Positions 54,523-64,000 of a stretch of 64,000 nt of DNA are shown piece by piece. A program made the position numbers and the translations under genes. Source of the DNA: Neonectria sp. B-13 (Eukaryota > Ascomycota > Sordariomycetes > Hypocreales > Nectriaceae); contig NOKP01000049.1 in the NCBI GenBank assembly GCA_002682825.1, positions 126,010 to 190,009 on the forward strand. Direction: 5' to 3'. The notes under the pieces were generated by a model. The model saw only the letters and a list, made by a program, of their open reading frames with translations. It searched no databases and was not told the DNA's origin. Position 1 is the first letter of the stretch, and the number at the start of each line of letters is the position of its first letter.

Positions 54523-55844
54523 ATGAGTGAGGCTTGTATTCCGGCGGTACGTCCAGCACTCAATGAGAAAGCTTTGAGGCTAATGTGTCTCAGTCCGTCT
54601 ATTTAGAGGCGTTCAAGAGGAATATTCTGACTCTTTTCCCTGTTTTCTTGCCTAGGGATCTTGACGATCTCCACAACAAATATGTCACAGCAACCGGCTC
54701 GTTGAGAGAGATCGATCAAACAGTGATTATCCTTTGCATGGGGTTGGGGGAAACTATCCTTGAAATCGAAGCATCACACCAAATCCCATGCAACGCCCCA
54801 TGCTCGGAATGGTTCCCCAGAGCTGTAGTGGCTACTTGCCGTTATGGCAAGGACGACTTCGTTATGGCTGCCCGGGCCTACATATTGATCAGTCTTGTAC
54901 GTAAGTACAGTGGGCTTGATGGTAGCGCATATATGAATTTCGCAGCTGGACTATTGTTGTGTTCTGTCCAAAAATGGAACCAAGATTTGTCTCTTGTGGC
55001 TTTGGCCTTAAGCTTCTTATTTTGGTATGTGGTTGATCTACGAAAATTCAACACAGCTAATTGTCCAGTGAAATCCCGAATCATGCCAACGTCTACATTG
55101 TTTCCCACCTTTTGCCAAACATAATTTTGCCAGATACATTGTTACTTCAAGGCACCTTTGGAACAACCTTTGCCGAAACAACTTTGCAATATATTAGTCA
55201 CCTAGTCCAACTCCAACTCTGTTCATTTTCACACACAGAGCGAGAAATTGTTCAAGGTAGCTTTAATTTGCAAATGCCACAGTGCAGCGAAACCAACGTC
55301 TGCAGAATCCTTTCAACTGTAGCAAACATGCGTCAGACGGCAAAAGTCTACTTTTATTCTGGATTTCGCTCAAACCCTCCACGGTGGATTCCACACGAAA
55401 TGGAGGCTATTCAGCAGTTGATGGAAAACACTGCATCTTTAGACTCGACGGACAGATTACGGTTGATCTTTCAGTAAGTATTATCGTATTCTGACGGAGT
55501 ATGAATTAACAGCACCCAGCCAATGCATCCTTCTTTCACGATTGGCTTGTATTATTCAGAATGATGAGAGAAACCGTACTACTTTCGAAAAAGCCGCAGA
55601 AGGGACACTCAGCTTCCTTGGACGCATGGAGCAACTTGGACCAGAAGTCCAGATACAGCGCTGTACGCTGGAGTACTCCTTCGGTGTTCAGTCTTATCTT
55701 ACCGGCCAACCTAGGGTCTCAGGACTCGCTGATGTACCCCGAGATTCCCTACCTCAATCGCTCTTTGAAGCACCGGGCTATCAACCAGACTATCAACTAG
55801 CAATCGACCCATCGCTGCTGCAAGGTAGATTGACATACCCTTAG
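54523..55844 (+). CDS. Zn-cluster-less fungal regulator-like protein, 394 aa (paralogue of 31512 gene)
   Basis: Four exons: 54523-54546 (MSEACIPA), 54594-55024, 55069-55473, 55520-55844; introns 47, 44, 46 bp. It begins with the same layout as the 31.5-kb gene: a tiny first exon, then SVYLEAFKRNILTLFPVFLP, DLDDLHNKYV, and a helical middle-homology-like region (TVIILCMGLGETILEIEASH, ARAYILISLVRKYSGLDG, CILLSRLACIIQNDE). No zinc cluster or other DNA-binding domain. Divergent from the asparaginase across 0.7 kb; a role in its control is possible but unsupported. Confidence 0.65.
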
Positions 55845-56502
55845 TACTTCTTACAGACACGCTCACACTTCCTAAGGCGGTACAACCGATAGCAATGGTC
55901 AGTGGGAGGTGGGGGTCGCTCCCTCTTTCATGTCATCCGAGGGTGCTACACCTAACCTGACGACATGAACCTCCCTTTCCTGGACGATACTGGGTAGGAG
56001 CCTCCCTGGTAGATCGCACACGTTGTGTTAGTTGCCTAAGTTTGGTCTTATATTCCGGCTTGTCTCAGATACTGAAGTAATTGATTTACGTCTTCCCTAC
56101 ACAATACTTGAAAGCAGTGATATGTCTGCTACAGGCATAGCTGACCTCGGCGAGGGCGATTTGTGTAACGGCCTGACCACATCAACCTATTGCATTACGA
56201 TGCAGGAACTTCCGTCGTGTGGAACCGGATTGGACGTGTGTAAACCGGCCGATATAATTTACGGGATACATTGCGAAAAGCGGAGTGTGACAGATTTGAC
56301 CCAAGCCAGGCGCTGGACTGCCTAATCTGAGCGAGTTCACAGGGAAAAAGATTTCGAGACCTCTTGCTTTTCTTTTACTACCTTGTGGGGATTGACGATG
56401 TCACCATTCCCAGAATCTTCGGTCACCTCTCTACCCCATCGCCAGTCGTGTGGAGTACTTAAACCCCCTCCTACCCCTCCCCTTCTTCTTCCTCCTTTAA
56501 TT
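55845..56502. other. no convincing gene
   Basis: A plus-strand frame containing MSATGIADLGEGDLCNGL (about 56122-56325) is present but short, without splice support. Mostly the 3' flanks of two convergent genes. Confidence 0.4.
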
Positions 56503-57656
56503 TTACGTACTCCGAAAGCTTGTAGGGCCATTCATGATGTACCACATCCTCATCTGCCAAAGAGGGTCCACAATATACCCTACCCTCATCTTCCATAGTT
56601 CATGTGGGGGATCAGTATGCAAAGCTGATATTCCCATGTTCAACTGATCGACTGGAAAAATTGGACTGCACAACTCTCTAGTACCATCCAACATGTCTTC
56701 GGCCACTCTTGTATCATTGCTTGACTCCTCTGCTGCAACTCGGAAGTCATTAACAATGCCAAGAGGCTCGGTGCCAGTCGTAGAAGTAGACTTAGGTTGA
56801 TCTATAGACCAATATTGCCGTAGTCTTTGTCTTTCTTCAAAAAGTTCGCGAGCGATGTCTGTTATGCTCCATTCATTGTCCTTTGACTTGTAAAAAAGCT
56901 AGTTGGAGAGTTAGCTTAGTTTACATCTTAAAGTCTCTGACTTACCGAGTCATTCCTGTTCAGTACATGAAAGACAGTCGACTTGGGAGTAGAGATACAC
57001 TTGCGCTTAATGGCCTTTAGGGTCATTGCTCCATGTTTCTCGATGACCTCAATGACCAAGTATTTGGCTTTATTGATAAATCTCCGACAGAGTTGGTTCT
57101 GATTTAGATGCTCTCCTAGCCCACGTAGATCTTGAGCATTATATTTGCACTCTGGACATTTAGGGTTGGCTTTCAACTAAAACTATATTAGTAGTGCGAT
57201 GTAAATAGTAGATAGACATACTGTTGCTACTTGAGCTGTCCTTGCACCCTCATTTCGTGGAAGAGGGAGGGGGCCAATGGTAGAGGCCTTGTTGTGATTT
57301 AGTATACCAATCGAACATAGCAAAATCCAAACCTCCATGCCAGTCCGACGCGATTTGTCATGATCTTTGCCGCATTGAACGCAGGAACTCGAATGCGACT
57401 TAATGCCCAATACTCGAGCGCACTCCTTTATTTTCCATCGATCATCTTGGCCCAGCTCAAATACCTAACTTGGATTAACTTGCTGATCATGACGACAACG
57501 AGCTCAACTTACTGCTGTCTGATACAAGCTGGTTTTGATTCTTTTCTTAGTAAGGGACAGGAGTGTAGACAACTCGTCTACATCCTTTGGTCCACTAAAG
57601 AGCTTGTCGAAAAGCAGTTGAGAGGTCGTTGTCATATTGATGGTCTGGAGTACCAT
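56503..57656 (-). CDS. C2HC zinc-finger protein, 337 aa (paralogue of 49171 gene)
   Basis: Four exons: 57656-57513, 57464-57222, 57176-56946, 56898-56503; introns 48, 45, 47 bp, all phase 0. Starts MVLQTINMTTTSQLLFDKLF. An N-terminal CxxC pair (SSSCVQCGKDHDKSRR) precedes the finger CPECKYNAQDLRGLGEHL then NQNQLC, with exactly the C-x2-C-x12-H-x6-C spacing of the 49-50-kb protein, followed by a winged-helix-looking block (AKYLVIEVIEKHGAMTLKAI, CISTPKSTVFHVLNRND) and an ITDIARELFEERQRLRQYW helix. Predicted nucleic-acid binding. A two-member family in one window that I do not recognise from named zinc-finger classes. Confidence 0.7.
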
Positions 57657-58712
57657 CTAATGAGCTGACGAAATGATGGTGGGCTCCCGCTTATATACCA
57701 GGAGCACTCGTTGCTTTTGGTGGTCTGGAAGCCACAGACCTAACCCTGTTGGTCTCTGGACCTTTCACCCCAGGGTCAGGGCAGTGAAGCGCCGTAGTGA
57801 GATCAGGCTTTGCCAAGAAATGCGATCCAAAAGCGGCTAAGGGACTCTTGCTGAAACCTGGCCTGCCCTTTGGCGCCGCACGTACATGTACCATCTTGCT
57901 CGAAGATTGGCGGGCGCAGCGGGGGGTACATCATGAGCAATAACCATGCACTGGAACGCACATCCTTTTGTTGGACCTATCTTTTCGTCTTTTGCCTCTC
58001 TTGCATCTGAGCGCATGGAAGTAGACCCTCAAACCAAGCGACACAGATGTCTTCAAGTCAGCTCTCTTGGACGTCTTATAACACGGCCCTACAATATGAA
58101 TTTCCGATTGACATATACCAACGAGATATCATACACCTTCAACCGCCAACAGCGACGCAAAACTGCCCACCATCGTCAACCAGAGTCCCTAGCAACGCGA
58201 AGCCAATCGATCGTCAACCACCAGAGAATCCTGTTCAATCCCAATTGGGCACTCATCTTTCGTTGACAGGAGCGTGGCGAGCAAGTTGCTTAGGCGATCC
58301 TCACGCCTAGTTGAAAGGTGCCAGAAGATGGAATACGCACAACAGCGTTTGAGGAAAGCCTCATGAACGATTGATAGTTAGGAAATATAGCTGAACCTCT
58401 AAACCAGGCCCACATAACACCATCGCAGTTCAGCCTTTTGGTGCTTTGTACTCAATCTCGGGCCGTGGGTCATCGCAGTCGTTCCAGGTTTGGGAGACGC
58501 AAATTCTGGTTCCCGGGTCGCCTTTCCCTCTTCCTCTCGGGAGGACAACTCCAACACTCCCTCGGGCTCCTTGCTCTGAAATAGTGGATAATAGGAAGTG
58601 CGAAGATCAGGACGATGCCACGCCGACCAGGCGAGCCTCAATTGTTCTATTCTTTGTCTTAGTTTTCTTTAATACACATCATACAAGTATATTCACAACT
58701 GGAAGGCTGGTG
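57657..58712. other. no gene recognised
   Basis: Short frames on both strands (for example 57946-58310 plus) lack start context and splice partners. Probably intergenic. Confidence 0.4.
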
Positions 58713-59335
58713 TCAGTCTGAATACCTGAGCCGTCTCATAAACCACAACTCATACACAGCAAGCATCGATCCCATTACCGCCATGTAGCCCCCTGTAATT
58801 GATACTGTAACAGTAGCCGTAACAGACCAATGTCCATTCTTCGCAGTGTATATGTTAATAATGCTCATTAGTAGAGCTATCAGAGAATTGAAAAGACCTG
58901 GTCTTAGAATTGTTAGTATACTAACTTCAAACCGCAAAGACGTGCTCACAGGAAAATGTGGTCGATTAGCCAAGTATATGTGTCATTCCAGTGCCACCAA
59001 AAATAGCCAATTCCCGTCCCGCCTACAAGGCAGAAAAGTCCACCAGTATACAGAAGAGAGGTGTTCTGAATGGCATACTGAACCACCCTCCCAGCTTGTG
59101 AGTTATTGAGGGCTGCTGAATTGCTGAGCGACGTAAAGGTTCCGGGAAATACGATAAATCCAGCAAGAAATAACCAATTGAAAATCGCAATGAGTAGGTT
59201 ATGGAGACTTGGTATTGCGTTTGACCTCAGTACCATATTATTGTATGACGGCGAGTAGGGTATGGACTGCTCAGGGCCCCGGCGAAAGAGGTTCGCCGTG
59301 CTTGCGATAAGACGATGCACTTGAGCCTGTCTCAT
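58713..59335 (-). CDS. small integral membrane protein, four helices, 191 aa
   Basis: Two exons, 59335-58950 and 58902-58713; 47-bp intron with a perfect TACTAAC branch and CTAAG acceptor. Four hydrophobic helices: LLIAIFNWLFLAGFIVFPGT, TSLLYTGGLFCLVGGTGIGY, PGLFNSLIALLMSIINIYTA, and VTVSITGGYMAVMGSMLAVY. The motif WLIDHIFLPGLFNS is made by the splice. The arrangement (FNW...LAGF.VFP.TF.SL, then NGHWSVTA) matches a recurrent fungal membrane-protein family of unknown function as I remember it; no transport or enzyme motif. Confidence 0.7.
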
Positions 59336-59791
59336 TCTGAAGAGTGTTGCCTTGACACAAGCCCGGAGCTTGGAAATGGTGATTATTATTGTTGCTATTG
59401 CTGTGATTTATAGGTTATGCAGTGGTATAGTTAAGATTTTAAATTATAATAATTAACTACTAGGCTTAAGCAGGATATGTTAAATGCAAACAATTTCACA
59501 GATTGAATTGATTTTGCCAATGCATATAAATCCTTTCGATCGTACTAAGGATAGCTATGGATTGACTAGTATTCATATCACAGTGATTTAATCTAACAGG
59601 AATATGGTGATTTACAATGACTTATTCAACTAATTAAACCATGCGCTATTCGTCCTTAAATTTGCATCTTGATACAAACAGACCTTCAACTCTTCCTTTG
59701 AATAATACTCTAAACAAGTTATGTCTTCGAAACACAGATAGCGGGTGCTGCTGCCGATCAGTACTGTCCCTTCCTTATAGCATCTTTTGAT
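59336..59791. other. AT-rich intergenic stretch
   Basis: 0.46 kb, clearly AT-richer than its surroundings, without coding frames. Confidence 0.5.
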
Positions 59792-60547
59792 TCACGTACT
59801 TTGTGCGGTAGGGCCCAGAAGACACGTGAGCACCTGTTCGTGAACAAGCATAGGGTTGTCTTCTTCAGCTTCGCCCGCAGGACTTGGCCGAATACAGCTG
59901 TCCGTGGCCTCACTAGAACAACAATGATTCATGTTATACGTGGGGAGTCCGTACACTGTCTCCTGGATCATTGTTGGCTCTGCCTCATCTTTCGTAGCAT
60001 CATAATGACCAGGTGAAGGGTAATTCATTGCAACAGGCGGCCCATTTGCATGAACTGGGCCTATTGAACTATCTCCAGCCAAATGAATGATATTTTCGAC
60101 TTTGCTCACTAGGTCTTCTTTTCCAAATGAGAATTCAGTTTTCCCTGCTACATGCAGGAGACTGCTCTTTCCGTATGTAAGGATAGAGGATGGTTTGTCC
60201 GCGAGCTCAGTCGCAGGCGACGATTTTTGATTCGCTACGTTAAGCACAGTCGACACGCCAGAGACTTCTTTATCGCATTCGGGACAAGAAACAAGGTTCG
60301 CTTCTTCAGTAGAAACATGGGTGACAGTAGTTTCTAAGGCAGCGTGAATCGGAAATGCATTTTTGATGGTGGGTGGAAGGAAATGTCTCATTTCTTGATT
60401 CCGACAATTGTCATTGTATCTAAGAAAGACTTTCTGGGGGGATTTAGTTCGACGTGCTTGCGTATAAACCTGGGAGTCAAACGATGGAGGAAAGCGCTGA
60501 CAGATCGTAACCCGACCGGCGTTGTTTGCGATGTTGTTGGAGTTCAT
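59792..60547 (-). CDS. hypothetical protein, 251 aa
   Basis: Intronless, starts MNSNNIANNAGRVTICQRFP. Features: basic TQARRTKSPQKVFLRYN, one CPECDK pair near residue 88, an amphipathic KEDLVSKVENIIHL, and a Cys/Ser-rich end (MNHCCSSEATDSC). No family recognised. The frame is long for chance, but composition is not strongly domain-like. Confidence 0.5.
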   Translation of the reverse strand: MNSNNIANNAGRVTICQRFPPSFDSQVYTQARRTKSPQKVFLRYNDNCRNQEMRHFLPPTIKNAFPIHAALETTVTHVSTEEANLVSCPECDKEVSGVSTVLNVANQKSSPATELADKPSSILTYGKSSLLHVAGKTEFSFGKEDLVSKVENIIHLAGDSSIGPVHANGPPVAMNYPSPGHYDATKDEAEPTMIQETVYGLPTYNMNHCCSSEATDSCIRPSPAGEAEEDNPMLVHEQVLTCLLGPTAQST

Positions 60548-60878
60548 GGTTGTATGTGATGCTGCTTGTGCCCGCCCGATGGCTGTAACTCAAGACACAG
60601 CTACATGCCGGGCTTTATCCCCAACTATTAAGGGCTGAAGCATTGTTTAAAACTCAAAGTGAATAATTAAAACCTAACACGCTCATATTTGATGGTCGAG
60701 GCTTCGGCCAGTTAGCGAGCCTAGATAGCCGCCCATGCAATATTGCCCAGCCTTCACTCACGGGCAACAATCAGAAACGGAAAATACAAATGGCAAGCAT
60801 TACACTACTATTATTCAATGGGCCCACCAAGATTGACCAAATGTGAACAGGCCCAGTCAAGATCATTGAACCGGGCCT

Positions 60879-61045
60879 GTTACGATAGAGGTATTAGGCT
60901 GTAGAGAGTCCTGGAGAATTAGGGGATTATAGGGGGAAACCCTAAAAGGTAGTGGGGCTTTACAGGGCCCTATAGCTTAGGGCTGTAATTAGGGGGTAAA
61001 ATCGCGATTTCGTCATTTTATATTTTCCTGATTTTGGTTGTTACA
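60879..61045. mobile_element. possible solo LTR remnant
   Basis: A 167-bp block begins TGTTACGATAGAGG and ends TTTTGGTTGTTACA, i.e. TG...CA termini typical of fungal LTRs, with G/A-rich internal sequence (AATTAGGGGATTATAGGGGG). No matching target-site duplication is seen (GGGCC versus CACCA), so it may be partial or recombined. The surrounding 60548-61350 holds no gene. Confidence 0.3.
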
Positions 61046-61350
61046 CACCATTGGCACATGTGAATTGAATTGCCCTCACCGATATAATTATCTCTGCTAC
61101 TTATCAAGTCGGCAAAATCATCCTTAACAAGGCCATAATTCGGCGCTAGGGAGATAAACGAAGAAAAGAAACAAAAAGAAGTTGTAGATGGAAGCGGAAA
61201 ATGCTAGAGCAGAAAATGACAGGAGAACGCTTAAATGTTGAACACAGCAAGACAGTTGGTTAGTCGCTCTTAACAATATGGGGCTCGCAGTCGAGTATAA
61301 GTCCTGTCACGAGGGCTAAGGATTTCCATATCTGAGTGCCATCTCCGTCA

Positions 61351-64000
61351 TCACATATGTCCTGTCGGCAGTTGAGGCGGCGAACGGACTTCATCCGAAT
61401 CGCCATCCGAATCGCCATCAAAACGAGTGGTGTAGTCAGCGGCCACCGTGATATCTGGTTCGCCTTGAAACTCGTTGTATGCATACATCTCGATGATGTT
61501 TCTCGGACTATTCAGATCTTCAGTTACATCGGTATCGTGACGATACAGAGGCTCTCTCAAGCAACCATCAACACGATCTTGAAGGTCACCAAGTCCCTCG
61601 GCTTGCTGTTGTTGTTGCTGTTGCTGCTGTGCAACAGCGCTCTGTCCATGCGAGACCTGTTCTTGGATGGCCTGTTCTTCCTGTTGCTTTTGTGTCGACT
61701 GGTGCTGATGTTGTTCAAGGAATGGCTTTGGGCGAGTCTTCCTGATGCGGGCGGCTCTTCTCTGGTCTACTTGAAAACGAGCTCTTTTTCGGCGCAGCTC
61801 CTTGATGTAATTGTGCATGCCTTGCATGGGATCCTTTTTTAATCTCTTAGAAGTGTCTTGTTTCTTTCTGATCAACTCGCCAGCTTCATCTCTTTTGAAA
61901 AGTCCTGTGAGACTGTGCAGTCTTTGCCTTGCCTTTGCCCCGTCCGCCCTCAGTCTGGCTCGTCTCAAATCAGCTACCAGTTTGCTTCGGCGAGCTTCTC
62001 TGGTTGGATCTCGGCGGGCTCTTCGACGTTCTCGGACAGCGCGCGCCGCGCGAATACGGGACTGCAAGTGCTCCTCTGGATCATATTTTGATCTCTTCCC
62101 ATGAGGCGCGTCAATTTCAAAAGAAGCGCGACCAGCAAGAATATCAATGACTCGATCACTAGACCGAACTACATCTCTATCCCTCTTAGGTGATTCAGGC
62201 GGCGACACTGTACCTATAGTTCTCGTTGGGTCTTCTTGTAAAAGGCCATTGCCAAAAGTGAAGGGTTGGCGAGGACTTTGAGATGTCGACCTTGAGGCTC
62301 CTCCATGTGAGGATACAACATCTTGCTGTTGCGTTGGGCTTTGAGTTCTCACTGGGTCTTCTTGTAAATGGCCATTGCCAAAAGTGAAGGGTTGGCGAGG
62401 ACTTTGAGATGTCGACCNNNNNNNNNNNNNNNNNNNNNNNNNNNNNNNNNNNNNNNNNNNNNNNNNNNNNNNNNNNNNNNNNNNNNNNNNNNNNNNNNNN
62501 NNNNNNNNNNNNNNNNNGAGATGTCGACCTTGAGGCTCCTCCATGTGAGGATACAACATCTTGCTGTTGCGTTGGGCTTTGGGTTCTCGATATCATAGAA
62601 CTTGTTGAACTAACAGACGAGCTGTCTGCCTCAGTTGAAACTGGTTGCTCCATACTAGAACCTCGCGGTCTCGGTTTCGGGTCCGCAGAGTGACACCGCC
62701 GCGGCTCCAGCGAAGATCTCTGGGAGCGACGATAAGTTGCTAACGGATCAGTAGGAGCTTGGCAATCTGATTGACGATGATGTGGAAAGTCGGGTATCGA
62801 TCGATTTGAGTTGCGTGAGGGTACGTCACGGTTCTCTTGACGCGCAGTCGTTCTTGGAGGGCTACGCTGTGAGTCCAGTGAGGATATAGATGCCCCAGTT
62901 GAGTTGTTCCTTGAGCCAATATCACTTGCCGTGAATAGCTTTGCTTCCGAGTCTATTCTAAATGTTGGATCCGCTTCTGGGTTGTTCGATATCGTTGGGA
63001 AGTCTGGCAATGATCTTTGAGAACCTCTTTGAGTCACACTGGGGGCCACGCTGTGTTGCCTTGGGGAGTCTTCGTGGATGATGGAGTAGAAAGACTCGGA
63101 GCTTTGTGTAGATTGTAGATTTTCCTCATCCGCTTCGTGTTCGGTGAAACACGTGGGCAGAGGCTCTGGCGTTGACTGAGGATTTCTCTGCGGTGTGTTG
63201 GAGGCGACACTATGTGACCTGAGAGAGTTCACATCTAGATCACCAATGGATTGTTGCGTATCGGAATTTGGCCCGCCTTGCAAGGAGTAGCTCCCATATC
63301 CTACGTCTTGTTCTGAAAGATGTGCAAATGGGAATTCCGGGGCTGATCTATGAGAGTCTCGTTGAGTCGTCTGAGAGGTAATACCATGGGACTCAGGGGA
63401 GTGCATATCTAGATTAACAGTCGAATGCTGCAAATCAGAGTCTCGTCCAGATCTTAAATCTGAGCTTATCGCTCCTGCGTCTTGTTCTGGGCAGTGAGTG
63501 AATGGGAATTCCGGTTCGGATCTAAGAGATCCGCGGTCGGGTGTATTACAGATAACATCAGATTGCCTGGGAAGTTGCGCTGCAAAGTCGGCAGAAGAGT
63601 TTTGGCTAGATTGCAAGTTGTCGCTTACATCCCTAGCTTCTTCCAACAGGTGTCTAAATTCTGGTGTTGATCTTTGTGAGTTTTTCCCGTCCAAACGCTG
63701 CTGTATCGGGGATTGAACATCTGCTTCGATAATGGAGGTATGTGAAGTAGAGCCTTGTATGTGTTGTGGATTCAATTCTGGGTCTCCTATATGCGGAAGC
63801 GGACCATCTGGTGTTGAGATGTCGAGGTTCAGTGGGGACGTTTCAGGCGCAGTGACGCAACGCTTCCCTTCCGACATTATCTTCGGCGTACCAGATGACT
63901 TTTCCTTCTTCCGAGCCCCCGAGCTCGTTGAATTCGCCGTTGTCTTCGACTTTCTGGGGTTATCCGGGGTTGGCGGAGAACGTGGGATATCTCGCTGCTT
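61351..64000 (-). CDS. large repeat-rich basic protein, partial at the right edge and gapped
   Basis: The minus-strand frame is open from the right edge (PRSPPTPDNPRKSKTTANST before an internal ATG at 63877), so the true start lies outside. Layout: five or six degenerate 55-60-aa repeats beginning RS-x-PEF (EPEFPFTHCPEQD, APEFPFAHLSEQD, TPEPLPTCFTEHE, LPDFPTIS); then 42-aa near-identical repeats (RTQSPTQQQDVVSSHGGASR, then QPFTFGNG.LQEDP), interrupted by a run of 100 Ns. After the gap there is a highly basic helical region (VRERRRARRDPTREARRSKL, MHNYIKELRRKRARFQVDQR), polyglutamine and an acidic end. Frames differ across the gap, as expected if 100 N is a placeholder. No family recognised; likely nuclear. 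Confidence 0.6.
62228..62600 (-). repeat. 126-bp coding tandem repeat around an assembly gap
   Basis: Two units begin at about 62228 and 62354 (GGGTCTTCTTGTAAA.GGCC); the unit restarts within sequence on the far side of the gap (GAGATGTCGACCTTGAGGCT near 62518). Differences between units are few. Each encodes 42 aa of the right-edge protein. Confidence 0.85.
62418..62517. other. assembly gap (100 N)
   Basis: Exactly 100 Ns inside the 126-bp tandem repeat; the size is a placeholder and the true number of repeat copies is unknown. Confidence 0.99.

Noticed and set aside
60890..61000. Telomere-like TTAGGG motifs
   Set aside because: Only scattered single copies (TTAGGGG, TTAGGGC), not an array; better explained as part of an LTR-like remnant.

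Overview
The window reads as a gene-dense accessory region of a filamentous ascomycete. Genes are short and compact, with introns of 39-68 bp (GT-AG, CTAAC/CTGAC-type branch sites). Gene kinds typical of filamentous fungi are present: a LaeA-like methyltransferase, a LysM-effector-like secreted protein, Zn-cluster-less 'middle homology region' regulators, and fungal MADS-, bHLH- and C2H2-type proteins. A Sordariomycete of the Fusarium type is my guess from gene style only; nothing in the sequence proves the genus. About half of the proteins are ones I do not recognise. Most multi-exon models below were built by hand: splice sites were chosen so that exon lengths sum to a multiple of three and the join restores a conserved motif.

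Layout, left to right. 0.8-2.2 kb: a nucleotidyltransferase-like protein. 3.0-7.4 kb: a divergent pair, an acidic protein with SUMO-interacting-motif-like (SIM-like) VDLT repeats and a 779-aa sirtuin that also carries a VIDLT motif. 7.5-20.6 kb: small unknown genes, a LysM-effector-like gene that stops before any clear LysM repeat, one clear and one possible MADS-box-like mini-protein, a secreted Ser/Thr-rich protein and a transthyretin/HIUase-like protein. 22.3-24.8 kb: a second, diverged copy of the acidic-protein/sirtuin pair, promoter included, in which the sirtuin half has lost its catalytic domain.

25.9-30.2 kb: a Ulp1/C48-like protein (catalytic Cys replaced by Ser) divergent from a nuclear-looking HSP70 relative with an acidic repeat tail, followed by a 13-bp satellite. 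31.5-39.5 kb: a Zn-cluster-less transcription-factor-like protein, a bHLH protein whose leucine zipper is a 21-bp minisatellite, a C2H2 zinc-finger gene and its 3'-overlapping convergent neighbour. 40.2-45.1 kb: a 47-48-bp tandem array, a proline-rich ORF, two unknown spliced genes and a foldback element. 45.7-55.8 kb: a LaeA-like methyltransferase (8 exons), a C2HC zinc-finger protein, an unknown 462-aa protein, an L-asparaginase and a paralogue of the Zn-cluster-less regulator. 56.5-64 kb: a second C2HC zinc-finger gene, a four-helix membrane protein, an LTR-like remnant, and a repeat-rich protein that contains a 100-N assembly gap and runs off the right edge.

Themes. Many predicted nuclear or regulatory proteins lie side by side. 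A SUMO/sirtuin flavour runs through 3-28 kb: SIM-like motifs in at least three proteins, a Ulp1-like fold and a sirtuin. Low-copy paralogues occur inside one window (divergent pair x2, C2HC finger x2, Zn-less regulator x2). Coding minisatellites recur in at least six genes. No rRNA or tRNA gene, no complete transposon and no CRISPR array was recognised; I did not exhaustively scan for tRNAs.
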